NCBI GenBank assembly: GCA_003157195.1 | Contig: PMIU01000039.1 | Location: 1-10,135, forward strand | Reading direction: 5' to 3' | Length of the DNA: 10,135 nt | DNA from: Candidatus Nomurabacteria bacterium | GTDB taxonomy: Bacteria; Patescibacteriota; Minisyncoccia; Phycocordibacterales; UBA9973 | In this document: positions 1 to 5,579 of the stretch, piece after piece | Position numbering within the stretch: the stretch's first letter is position 1 | Layout: each line of letters starts with the position of its first letter | Program-made: the position numbers and the translations under genes | The notes under the pieces: model-generated | The model's input: only the letters and a program-made list of their open reading frames with translations | The model's database searches: none | What the model was told of the DNA's origin: nothing

Positions 1-750
1 TTTGCCAATCTGGAAGGCACAGCCTCGGATAAGGGTAAAAACGCCGGAGGTATATATTCTTTTCATGTGGACCCTACCGTTATTCCTGTTTTGAAAAGTG
101 CAGGCATAAATGTTTTATCCGTTGCCAATAACCACGTCGCCGACTGGGGAATAAATGCGTATACAGACACACTTTCGCGCTTGAAAGAAGCAGGAATGAT
201 TTATACTGGTGGAGGACAAAATAAGACAGAAGCCGAAACGCCCGCAATTATAGAAAAGAATGGAATGAAAATTGGCTTTCTTGGTTTCTCTGATGTCGGG
301 CCCGACTATATGCAGGCAAAAGAAAATACAGCTGGCATACTTTCTACCAGAGACCCGAATTTTGATGAAATAATTAAAAATGCCGCGAAACAAGTCGACT
401 ATCTCATAGTCTCTTTTCATTTTGGCGAGGAATACCAGACGACACATAATGCAAGGCAAGAATACTTGGCACACGAGGCCGTAGATGATGGAGCGAAAAT
501 AATTATCGGCGCGCATCCACATGTGGTGGAAGATTTTGAAGTTTACAAAAAAAGCTTCATCGCCTACTCGCTCGGAAACTTTATTTTCGACCAATCCTGG
601 AGCAAACCGACAATGCAAGGAATGCTTTTAGAAATTAAATTATATAAAGATGGCGCAATGACTGTGACCAAAGACCCGACACAATTAAATTCTTTTTTTC
701 AATTGGAAAAGATAAAAAAAGGCAAAGAAGAAAAAGTTGTTTTTAAGTAA
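1..750 (+). CDS. CapA/PgsA-type poly-gamma-glutamate synthesis metallophosphatase family protein, 5'-truncated
   Basis: The frame is open from the first base of the window, so the true start lies upstream; 249 residues and the TAA stop are visible. The fragment begins with FANLEGT, matching the NLE motif near the start of the PGA_cap (CapA) calcineurin-like fold. It continues with SVANNHVADWG (the NNH motif), a GFLGFSD strand, IVSFHFGEEY, IIGAHPHVVEDFE (the HPH motif) and IAYSLGNFIFDQ. These asparagine and histidine motifs are the metal-site motifs of the family. Family members act at the cell surface in capsule or polyglutamate metabolism, or are uncharacterised phosphoesterases; in a CPR-like genome the substrate is unknown. 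Any signal peptide or membrane anchor would be in the missing N-terminus. The gene converges on smc with only 2 bp between the two stop codons, and I see no hairpin terminator there. The family call is firm; the specific biochemical role is not. Confidence 0.88.
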   Translation, partial: FANLEGTASDKGKNAGGIYSFHVDPTVIPVLKSAGINVLSVANNHVADWGINAYTDTLSRLKEAGMIYTGGGQNKTEAETPAIIEKNGMKIGFLGFSDVGPDYMQAKENTAGILSTRDPNFDEIIKNAAKQVDYLIVSFHFGEEYQTTHNARQEYLAHEAVDDGAKIIIGAHPHVVEDFEVYKKSFIAYSLGNFIFDQSWSKPTMQGMLLEIKLYKDGAMTVTKDPTQLNSFFQLEKIKKGKEEKVVFK

Positions 751-752
751 TT

Positions 753-1814
753 CTACTTTGCAATCTGCGTGGCTTCTTCAAATTTCACAGACAAGAGTTT
801 AGAGGCGCCATCAGAACCTATGGTTACGCCATAGAGCACCCCGGCTCGGGACATCGTTTCCCTGTTGTGAGTAACGACGATAAGTTGCGATTGCTTGGAA
901 AGTTTCTCGAGCATGTCTCCGTATTTGCGCGAATTTGATTCGTCTAATGCCGCGTCCGTTTCGTCTAATACTAGGAATGGTGGTGGGTTCACTTGCGACA
1001 TGGCAAATAACAATGCGATAGATGTAAGCGAGCGTTCGCCTCCGGAAAATGCATTGAGTTCTTTTACTTTTTTATGCGGCAAGGAAACATTTATTTCAAT
1101 GCCTTTTTCCACGACAGTGTTTTCATCGTCTTCCAAACTTTCTATTTCCTCGCCTTCTTCGTTTACTTCACTCATTTTTCTCTTTTTGATTTCAATTATA
1201 GAAAGCGAACCGTGTCCCCCACCAAACATTAAAGAGAAAAATTCTTGAAATTCTATATTTATTTTTCTTACGCCTTCTTTAAACTCTATGTCTATTTTTT
1301 CTTTCAAGTCGGCAATGAGCATAACCAGAGATTCAATGCTCTTTCCCAAGTCTTCCATTTCTCTCGCCAAGAATGCATCCCGCTCTGTTACTTCTCTATA
1401 CTCTTTCATCAATTCCGCTCCATTGCCCAGGCCTGTATCTTCCAACCTTATTTTTATGCGTTCAATTTTTTTCTTCAGCTCCTCTTGAGTTTGATTTTCT
1501 TTATTTTCTTCTATTTTGAAATTTTTATAAGCTAATATTTCTTGCCCGATAAGCGCAGAGCCTTCTTTTAATTCATTTTCAAATGCTTCCTTTCTACCTC
1601 TTAAATTCCCCTCTTTTATGCCCACAAGTTCCAAAAGAGAAGACAATTCCTGATGTTTGACTTTCCAGGTGAATTTCTCTCGCTCAAGGTCGCGCATAGC
1701 TTCCATTTCTTTATTTATCGACAGTTTTAATGTCTCTGCCAATACCACTCTCTCCTTCTCTTCGCTCTCCAGTTTTTCCATCTCAGTCAGAGTGACTGAT
1801 TGCGAGCTTTTCAA
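753..1814 (-). CDS. smc: SMC-family ATPase, C-terminal half (after an in-frame amber codon)
   Basis: This is the distal half of an SMC-type chromosome-structuring ATPase. About 180 residues of charged, heptad-like coiled coil come first. A C-terminal ABC head follows: FFSLMFGGGHGSLSI, signature LNAFSGGERSLTSIAL (about residues 253-268), Walker B with D-loop FLVLDETDAALDE (about 280-292), and switch VVTHNR (about 312-317). This half cannot bind ATP productively without the Walker A half encoded immediately upstream. The two halves lie in the same reading frame and are separated by a single TAG (1821-1823) plus two codons. The open stretch after the TAG could start at TTG 1814 or ATG 1781, but neither has a clear Shine-Dalgarno site. 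It is therefore more likely a continuation of one gene than an independently translated protein. Its own stop is TAG at 753-755. Head identity is secure; whether a full-length product is made is unknown. Confidence 0.85.
   Translation of the reverse strand: MKSSQSVTLTEMEKLESEEKERVVLAETLKLSINKEMEAMRDLEREKFTWKVKHQELSSLLELVGIKEGNLRGRKEAFENELKEGSALIGQEILAYKNFKIEENKENQTQEELKKKIERIKIRLEDTGLGNGAELMKEYREVTERDAFLAREMEDLGKSIESLVMLIADLKEKIDIEFKEGVRKINIEFQEFFSLMFGGGHGSLSIIEIKKRKMSEVNEEGEEIESLEDDENTVVEKGIEINVSLPHKKVKELNAFSGGERSLTSIALLFAMSQVNPPPFLVLDETDAALDESNSRKYGDMLEKLSKQSQLIVVTHNRETMSRAGVLYGVTIGSDGASKLLSVKFEEATQIAK
1783..1799. repeat. Perfect 7-bp stem, 3-nt loop palindrome just downstream of the smc amber codon
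   Basis: TCAGTCA (1783-1789) and TGACTGA (1793-1799) are perfect inverted arms around a 3-nt centre. In the minus-strand mRNA the hairpin begins 21 nt after the UAG. It ends one base before an in-frame ATG (1779-1781). It may be chance, a small palindromic insertion, or a structure that affects translation at the split. The sequence does not decide between these. Confidence 0.4.
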
Positions 1815-1820
1815 TTCAGC

Positions 1821-2888
1821 CTATTCTTTTTCTTCATTTTGCCTTTTCTCTATCTGGTCCGTTTCCGTATCTTTTATTTCACTGCCACAGAGCGGGCACT
1901 TGCCGGAAATCTTCACTCTATTCGCTTTCGCTTCGATCATTCCTTCTATTCGCCCCAGTTTACGCCCGAGCTCGTTTTTATCGGAGCGAATGGAATTTAT
2001 TTTTTGTTCGACAATTCTTAATTCTTCTATTTTTTTATTACCCGCAACAGAACTATTATCCTCAGTGCTGGAAATTTTACCGGCCACGTCTTTGAGTTCG
2101 TTTTTTAATTTATTACTTTCAGCCGACAAAGTTTTCTCTTCTTGTTCAAGATAAACACTTTCTTTTTTCAGATATTCCCGGTAAAGATCCGCCAGTTCCA
2201 CTTGCATTTCTTTCCCTTTTTCAAATTTCTCCACCTGCTTTTTCAAAAAATTAAGGTGTGGAGCGTTTTCCCGGCGCAACATAGTGACTTCTTTTATATT
2301 TTCGTTCGTCTTTTCCAGTTTTCTCTCGGACTCTTTTATTTTGTATTGATAGATTTTAAGACCAAGCGCGTCTTCTACCATCTCGCGCCTGTCTCGCGCG
2401 TTCGCGTTCAAAATCCTATCCGCTTCACCTTGGGAAATTATATGGTGCCCGGAGGAGCCGATGTTGACCGAGGCAAGTAGATTGTGTATATCTTTCAAAC
2501 GCACCTCGGTACCGTTTAAAATATATTTGTTCATCCCATCGGAAAAAACCTCGCGGGAAATTGAAATGACGTCGTAGTTCAAATTTATGTCGTCTCCCCC
2601 ATCGTTTGATAGTTTAAAAACTTTGTCGGTATTATTGAAATAGATTGTCACAGCTGCCTTGGAACCCTGGCTTAAATTTTTTGAACCTTTAAAAACCAAA
2701 TCGGAGCCCCCCTTCCCCCGCATAGACTTCATAGACTGTTCGCCCAAGACGAAACGAATCGCCTCGACGACATTCGATTTCCCTGACCCATTCGGGCCAA
2801 CGATAGAAACAACCGGAGTCTCAAACTCCAAAATAGTCTTGTGAGCAAAAGATTTGAAACCATTTATTTGAAGGGTTTTTAGCCGCAT
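1821..2888 (-). CDS. smc: SMC-family ATPase, N-terminal half with CPLCG zinc-hook-like apex
   Basis: This is the proximal half of an SMC-type ATPase involved in chromosome organisation. It starts MRLKTLQINGFKSFAHKT, the classic SMC N-terminus. Walker A GPNGSGKS is at residues 31-38, followed by FVLGEQS (Q-loop region) and the GHHIISQGEADRIL region of the N-head. From about residue 165 it becomes charged coiled coil. Near the C-terminus is CPLCG (Cys331 and Cys334), a CXXC flanked by coiled coil, as in the zinc hooks of Rad50/SbcC. The standard SMC hinge, with its glycine-rich dimerisation surface, is not recognisable in either half. The combined reading frame is about 710 codons, against roughly 1,150-1,200 residues for usual bacterial SMC, so the arms are short. 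The frame ends at TAG (1821-1823) 21 codons after Cys334 and then continues in the same frame as the next half. The start is ATG at 2886-2888, 16 nt after the rnc stop, with weak AAAAGA upstream; it is probably co-transcribed with rnc. Pseudogene, assembly error, readthrough or two-subunit protein all remain possible. Confidence 0.87.
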   Translation of the reverse strand: MRLKTLQINGFKSFAHKTILEFETPVVSIVGPNGSGKSNVVEAIRFVLGEQSMKSMRGKGGSDLVFKGSKNLSQGSKAAVTIYFNNTDKVFKLSNDGGDDINLNYDVISISREVFSDGMNKYILNGTEVRLKDIHNLLASVNIGSSGHHIISQGEADRILNANARDRREMVEDALGLKIYQYKIKESERKLEKTNENIKEVTMLRRENAPHLNFLKKQVEKFEKGKEMQVELADLYREYLKKESVYLEQEEKTLSAESNKLKNELKDVAGKISSTEDNSSVAGNKKIEELRIVEQKINSIRSDKNELGRKLGRIEGMIEAKANRVKISGKCPLCGSEIKDTETDQIEKRQNEEKE

Positions 2889-2904
2889 ATTCTTTTAGTA
2901 TACC

Positions 2905-3600
2905 CTAATCCAGCCAATTTTTCATTTTTAGGGCGGCTTCTGCAGCTTTTTGTTCAGCTTCTTGTTTTGATTTTCCTTTGCCTTCGGCTATTAGGTTCGG
3001 CCCGAAATAAATACCCACAGTAAAATGTTTATCGTGATCCGGACCAGATTGACTTAAAACTTTATACGCCGGAGTCACCGACACAAATTCTTGCGCTTTT
3101 TCCTGCACCAGAGATTTCGCATCGCGCCAAAGTTTTTTATTCACTATCTCGGAAGTCTTCGGCAGAATAGTTTTGGCAATAAATTTATTCGTCACCTCAT
3201 AGCCCTGGTCCAGATACATCGCTCCCACTAGCGCCTCGTAAGTATTGGCCAAGATATATTGTCGGGCCTTGCCGTTGTCTTTGGCTTCGCCTTTGGACAA
3301 AAGCAGATAATCGTTCATTCCGATGTCACTGGCAATTTCGGAAATGATAATAGCGTTGACTAGGGCGGAACGCAGAGCCGTCAATTCCCCTTCGGTATAT
3401 TGCGGGTATTTTTTATATAAAAAATCTGTGACGATGAGTTCGAGCACCGCGTCGCCCAAAAATTCCAAACGTTCATTGTGTGATAAATTTGCGCCCGGAT
3501 TTTCATTAATAAAAGAACGGTGCGTAAAAGCCTGTTTCAATAAATCTTTGTCTTCAAAGACTACTTTTATTTTTTTCTCAAAATCTGAAAATTTAATCAT
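2905..3600 (-). CDS. rnc: Ribonuclease III
   Basis: RNase III is an endonuclease that cleaves double-stranded RNA and processes rRNA precursors. The N-terminal catalytic domain carries FTHRSF and the signature NERLEFLGDAVLEL, supplying the conserved E and D equivalent to E. coli Glu41 and Asp45. It then has LANTYEALVGAMYLDQG, where Glu matches Glu117 but Asn stands at the Asp114 position. A C-terminal double-stranded-RNA-binding domain follows, with GKGKSKQEAEQKAAEAAL near the end. I chose ATG 3598-3600 because MIKFSDFEKK gives the usual distance to the HRSF motif. A TTG at 3625-3627 in the same frame adds nine residues; it has AAGGA only about 3 nt upstream, so it remains an alternative. A CGATTT/AAATCG hairpin (3602-3617) sits 1 nt upstream of the ATG. 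The gene follows nusB and precedes smc closely, indicating one transcript. The stop is TAG. Confidence 0.95.
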   Translation of the reverse strand: MIKFSDFEKKIKVVFEDKDLLKQAFTHRSFINENPGANLSHNERLEFLGDAVLELIVTDFLYKKYPQYTEGELTALRSALVNAIIISEIASDIGMNDYLLLSKGEAKDNGKARQYILANTYEALVGAMYLDQGYEVTNKFIAKTILPKTSEIVNKKLWRDAKSLVQEKAQEFVSVTPAYKVLSQSGPDHDKHFTVGIYFGPNLIAEGKGKSKQEAEQKAAEAALKMKNWLD

Positions 3601-3635
3601 GCGATTTAGCGAAATCGTGCCGCGCAACCGTCCTT

Positions 3636-4553
3636 TTAGCGCGACTTCTTACTAATAATTTCTATAGCTTTGGCTATTAAAGGAATAATATCATTATAAA
3701 TGCGAAGCTCTGGTATAGACGAAAGCGCAAACCAGCGAGCATTATCGAGGCCGGTAGATTCTTTTAAAACAAGTTCTTTGTATTCACTCTTAGCCAAAAA
3801 GTAAACAACTTTTTTTAAAATTTTCCCCTTTTGCGGATGAGAAGCCACATATTCATTCTCGCCTAATTTTTCCTCTATCTTAATGTCCAATCCTATTTCT
3901 TCTTTTATTTTCCCGACAGTTGCCTCTTCTTCATTTTGTCCTTCAGATATGCCACCCTTAGAAAGAGTCCAATACCCGAAAACGTCGTGAACCAAAGCAA
4001 ACAATGTTTGCCCGTCTTTTTCAGCATAAACTATTGCCCCACCCTTTTTCTCCACTGGCAGTTTGGTGATATCAACCGGCTCTTGTTCTTTTTTCTTTTT
4101 GCTAATTTGTTCTTTGCCCGGCTCGCCTATTTCTTTGTACACTGCGCCAAGCACACCGTTTACAAATTTGCTGGAATTTTCTCCGCCGAAAGTTTTAGCT
4201 AGTTCTATGGCTTCATTGATGGCCACTTTCGGGGGCACTTCTTTACGATCGCCAAAAAGTAGCTCAGTCAAACCAATGCGTAAAATATTTCTGTCTATGA
4301 TGGAGATTTTATCGAGTGGCCAATCCGGCGCGGCTTTTTCTATAATTTCGTCTATGACTTTATGTTTTTTTAATACTTGTTCTATGAGAGTAAAAACAAA
4401 AGTATCGTCTTCGAAACCTGGAGCAAATTCTTTTAAATTTCTTTTTAAAGTTTCCTTAATGTCCAACCCGCCTTCTTTTTTATCAGGCAGCAAAAAATCC
4501 CATTCAAAAAGAGTCTGAAGCACTATTGATCTGGAAAGGTGCCTGTTTGCCAT
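3636..4553 (-). CDS. nusB: NusB transcription antitermination factor fused to a C-terminal Nudix-like domain
   Basis: Residues 1 to about 143 are NusB: SRSIVLQTLFEWDF, an all-helical core, DKISIIDRNILRIGLTELLF, PPKVAINEAIELAKTFG and the usual ending KFVNGVLGAVYKEIG. NusB binds boxA RNA with NusE/S10 in rRNA transcription complexes. A lysine-rich linker (about 144-170) leads into a Nudix fold (about 171-300) resembling the Ap4A-hydrolase branch, with GGAIVYAE, YWTLSKGGISEG and a late DNARWFALSSIPEL. The Nudix box at 200-222 is degenerate. Against GX5EX7REUXEEXGU it has Gln206 for the first Glu, Gly214 for Arg and Lys215 for the next Glu, while Glu218, Glu219 and Gly221 remain. Hydrolase activity is therefore doubtful, and it may be a binding domain. 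It has an ATG start and a TAA stop, lies 21 nt after the rpmF stop with no clear Shine-Dalgarno site, and rnc follows. The fusion is continuous in one frame with no sign of a frameshift. Confidence 0.93.
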   Translation of the reverse strand: MANRHLSRSIVLQTLFEWDFLLPDKKEGGLDIKETLKRNLKEFAPGFEDDTFVFTLIEQVLKKHKVIDEIIEKAAPDWPLDKISIIDRNILRIGLTELLFGDRKEVPPKVAINEAIELAKTFGGENSSKFVNGVLGAVYKEIGEPGKEQISKKKKEQEPVDITKLPVEKKGGAIVYAEKDGQTLFALVHDVFGYWTLSKGGISEGQNEEEATVGKIKEEIGLDIKIEEKLGENEYVASHPQKGKILKKVVYFLAKSEYKELVLKESTGLDNARWFALSSIPELRIYNDIIPLIAKAIEIISKKSR

Positions 4554-4574
4554 AAATTAAATGAACAAGAAAAT

Positions 4575-4805
4575 CTATTTCTCTGACTCGGCCTTTTTTG
4601 CTTTGGCTTTCTTTTGCTTCTTTTCGGTCTTTTTTATCAAATCCAAAACCTTTTTCCCACGGTAAAAACCGCAAGAAGAGCAGACGGTGTGGCGTCTTTT
4701 CAAAGCTTGGCAATTTTCGCACTTGGAAAAGCTCGTGCTCTCCAAAGCGTGGTGAGAACGTCGGTTTGCCGTATGCGATTTTGTATGTCTCATTCGTACT
4801 ACCAT
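4575..4805 (-). CDS. rpmF: 50S ribosomal protein L32
   Basis: This is a structural protein of the large ribosomal subunit. The product begins MVVRMRHTKSHTANRRSHH, the basic N-terminus of L32. A zinc-ribbon-like pair follows, CENC and CSSC, the second inside the L32 pattern VCSSCGFYRGKKVLDL. The C-terminus is a lysine/alanine/glutamate tail, longer than in many L32 proteins. I placed the start at ATG 4803-4805 because the protein then begins like other L32 proteins. A GTG at 4812-4814 in frame would add MSI and is less likely. AGGA lies about 10 nt upstream of the ATG. It is the first gene of the minus-strand rpmF-nusB-rnc-smc cluster. The stop is TAG. Confidence 0.93.
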   Translation of the reverse strand: MVVRMRHTKSHTANRRSHHALESTSFSKCENCQALKRRHTVCSSCGFYRGKKVLDLIKKTEKKQKKAKAKKAESEK

Positions 4806-4814
4806 AATAGACAC

Positions 4815-4842
4815 ATCCTAGCATATTAAAGATGAAATGCAA
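4815..4842 (-). promoter_or_regulatory. Possible promoter for the rpmF cluster
   Basis: Reading the minus strand, TTGCAT (4842-4837) is followed after 16 nt by TAGGAT (4820-4815), directly preceded by TGC as in extended -10 elements. Transcription would begin about 3 nt upstream of the rpmF ATG, giving a nearly leaderless message. The match to consensus is partial, so this is a weak call made mainly from position. Confidence 0.35.
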
Positions 4843-4901
4843 AATAGTGGGGGTAATAATAGTAATATATAAAAACTAAAAGCCTCACCAAAACCCCTCT
4901 T

Positions 4902-4929
4902 CCCCATTTACGCCATGGCGTAGATGGGG
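4902..4929. repeat. 28-bp near-perfect palindrome, copy 1 of a repeat pair flanking the Cas2-like gene
   Basis: CCCCATTTACGCCA pairs with TGGCGTAGATGGGG with one wobble position; the central TACGCCATGGCGTA is perfect. It lies 11 bp beyond the stop of the Cas2-like gene. It shares its left arm, CCCCATTTACGCCATGGC, exactly with a second copy on the other side of that gene (5334-5361), and GGGATTGT after the right arm is also shared. No clean U-run follows on either strand, so it is not a standard intrinsic terminator, although the hairpin could still hinder transcription between the Cas2-like gene and rpmF. Confidence 0.8.
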
Positions 4930-4940
4930 ATTGTTCAAAG

Positions 4941-5312
4941 TTAAAGTTTCGCCGTGTAAGATTTTGCCAGTTTGAATGTTTTAAACTTATCCCCTATTTT
5001 TATCTCTTTTAAATAATCCAGGAAATCTTTTGGTAGTGGGGATGGTCCAACCCAAACACTTTTTTGAATCATAATATAACTAAATTTTATCAATTGGCGA
5101 CGAAACCAATCTCGTTCCTTTTTCTGCAAATGCGGGATATCATACATTACAATTAAATTCTTGGAAGAATTATCATTAAAAGGTGAAGTGAAGGTTATAT
5201 TATAAAAAGACTTTTTTCTATTCTCTGTTTTTGCGCGGCTTGTTCTGCCTTGACTAAAAATCGGCAAACCGAATGCATTTACTCTCATGCCTTTATAAAA
5301 TCTCGGACTCAT
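4941..5312 (-). CDS. Stand-alone Cas2-like / PaaX C-terminal-domain-like protein
   Basis: The C-terminal 70 residues match the Cas2-type ferredoxin fold. NLIVMYDIP holds the strand-ending Asp (Asp58) that is catalytic in Cas2 nucleases. It is followed by an arginine-rich helix (KKERDWFRRQL), then MIQKSVWVGPSPL, the Q-x-S-V-W-x-G/P signature shared by Cas2 and the PaaX C-terminal domain, and a final IKIGDKFKTFKL strand. The N-terminal 50 residues are basic and low in recognisable motifs, and do not form the full winged helix of PaaX. There is no cas1, no other cas gene and no direct-repeat array in the window, so a role in CRISPR adaptation is not supported. The gene sits between two copies of a palindromic repeat, which suggests a small mobile or formerly mobile unit. 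The start ATG (5310-5312) lies 6 nt from a TACAAT -10 element. The fold call is good; the function is unknown. Confidence 0.75.
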   Translation of the reverse strand: MSPRFYKGMRVNAFGLPIFSQGRTSRAKTENRKKSFYNITFTSPFNDNSSKNLIVMYDIPHLQKKERDWFRRQLIKFSYIMIQKSVWVGPSPLPKDFLDYLKEIKIGDKFKTFKLAKSYTAKL

Positions 5313-5318
5313 GCCAAA

Positions 5319-5327
5319 ATTGTATCA
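5319..5327 (-). promoter_or_regulatory. Extended -10 promoter giving a leaderless message for the Cas2-like gene
   Basis: On the minus strand TGA then TACAAT (5324-5319) resembles an extended -10 element. Six bases separate it from the ATG, so the transcript would start at or next to the start codon. No good -35 is visible; the -35 region would fall in the right-hand palindrome copy (5334-5361). Confidence 0.45.
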
Positions 5328-5333
5328 CCTCAT

Positions 5334-5361
5334 CCCCATTTACGCCATGGCTGAAATAGGG
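5334..5361. repeat. Imperfect palindrome, copy 2 of the repeat pair flanking the Cas2-like gene
   Basis: It has the same left arm as the copy at 4902, in the same orientation, and the same GGGATTGT segment after the right arm. Its right arm differs at several positions, but ATTT/AAAT and GCC/GGC still pair around CATG. It lies between the start of the Cas2-like gene and the thrS promoter. Confidence 0.75.
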
Positions 5362-5370
5362 ATTGTGGTT

Positions 5371-5399
5371 TTGACAAGAAAAATTGTCTTTGGTATGAT
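5371..5399 (+). promoter_or_regulatory. Strong sigma-70-type promoter of thrS
   Basis: A perfect TTGACA (-35, 5371-5376) and TATGAT (-10, 5394-5399) are 17 bp apart, with TGG directly before the -10 (extended -10). Transcription should start near 5405-5407, placing the whole T-box leader in the transcript. Confidence 0.9.
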
Positions 5400-5405
5400 T
5401 AGGGA

Positions 5406-5550
5406 CATAGAGATTGTTGCGGCCACCAACCGCAATTTACCCCTCAAAAGGCTAATCTATAAATATATAAAAAGAACAAAGTTGGGTGGAACCGCGAAAT
5501 AGACTCGCCCCGACAAAAATGAAATTTTTCATTTTTGTCGGGGCGATTTT
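5406..5550 (+). promoter_or_regulatory. T-box riboswitch of thrS with an unusually short specifier arm
   Basis: The 14-nt T-box core appears as GGGTGGAACCGCG (5484-5496). The antiterminator pairs exactly: GTTGGG (5481-5486) with CCCGAC (5509-5514), a 7-nt bulge TGGAACC (5487-5493), and GCGA (5494-5497) with TCGC (5505-5508). The bulge TGGA would pair with a tRNA 3' end UCCA, implying discriminator U. The antiterminator 3' strand is also the 5' strand of the terminator, the standard transcriptional T-box switch. Upstream, TTGCGG/CCGCAA (5417-5435) closes a 7-nt loop CCACCAA that exposes ACC, a Thr codon matching a GGU anticodon, followed by the purine usual after specifiers. Outer pairs ATAGA/TCTAT (5407-5411/5456-5460) and a weak CCT/AGG hairpin complete the leader. 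The canonical long Stem I, Stem II and pseudoknot are absent. The antiterminator assignment is firm. The specifier is probable, with a second ACC at 5439-5441. Confidence 0.9.
5505..5550 (+). terminator. Intrinsic terminator arm of the thrS T-box
   Basis: Bases 5505-5524 and 5527-5546 are perfect inverted repeats, beginning TCGCCCCGAC and ending GTCGGGGCGA, followed by TTTTAATTT. Its first ten bases are those used by the antiterminator, so the two structures exclude each other. Confidence 0.92.
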
Positions 5551-5579
5551 AATTTACATTAATAATTATAAAAAATATT

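Noticed and set aside
895-2480. Several plus-strand open frames opposite smc
   Set aside because: They are Ser/Phe-rich antisense shadows of a Lys/Glu-rich coiled-coil gene and have no start signals or domains.
2889-2904. Separate promoter for smc (TATACT just after rnc)
   Set aside because: A -10-like sequence is present but I see no -35 or TG extension at suitable spacing; co-transcription with rnc explains the gene well enough.
4902-4929. Intrinsic terminator of the Cas2-like gene
   Set aside because: The hairpin is strong but no U-run follows, and the shared sequence upstream of the gene marks it as a repeat.
4902-5361. CRISPR-Cas locus suggested by the Cas2-like protein
   Set aside because: There is no cas1, no effector gene and no regularly spaced repeat array; the two repeats are about 430 bp apart with a gene between them.
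5311-5502. 63-codon plus-strand open frame upstream of thrS
   Set aside because: It spans the thrS promoter and T-box leader and has no recognisable domain; the RNA structure explains the sequence.
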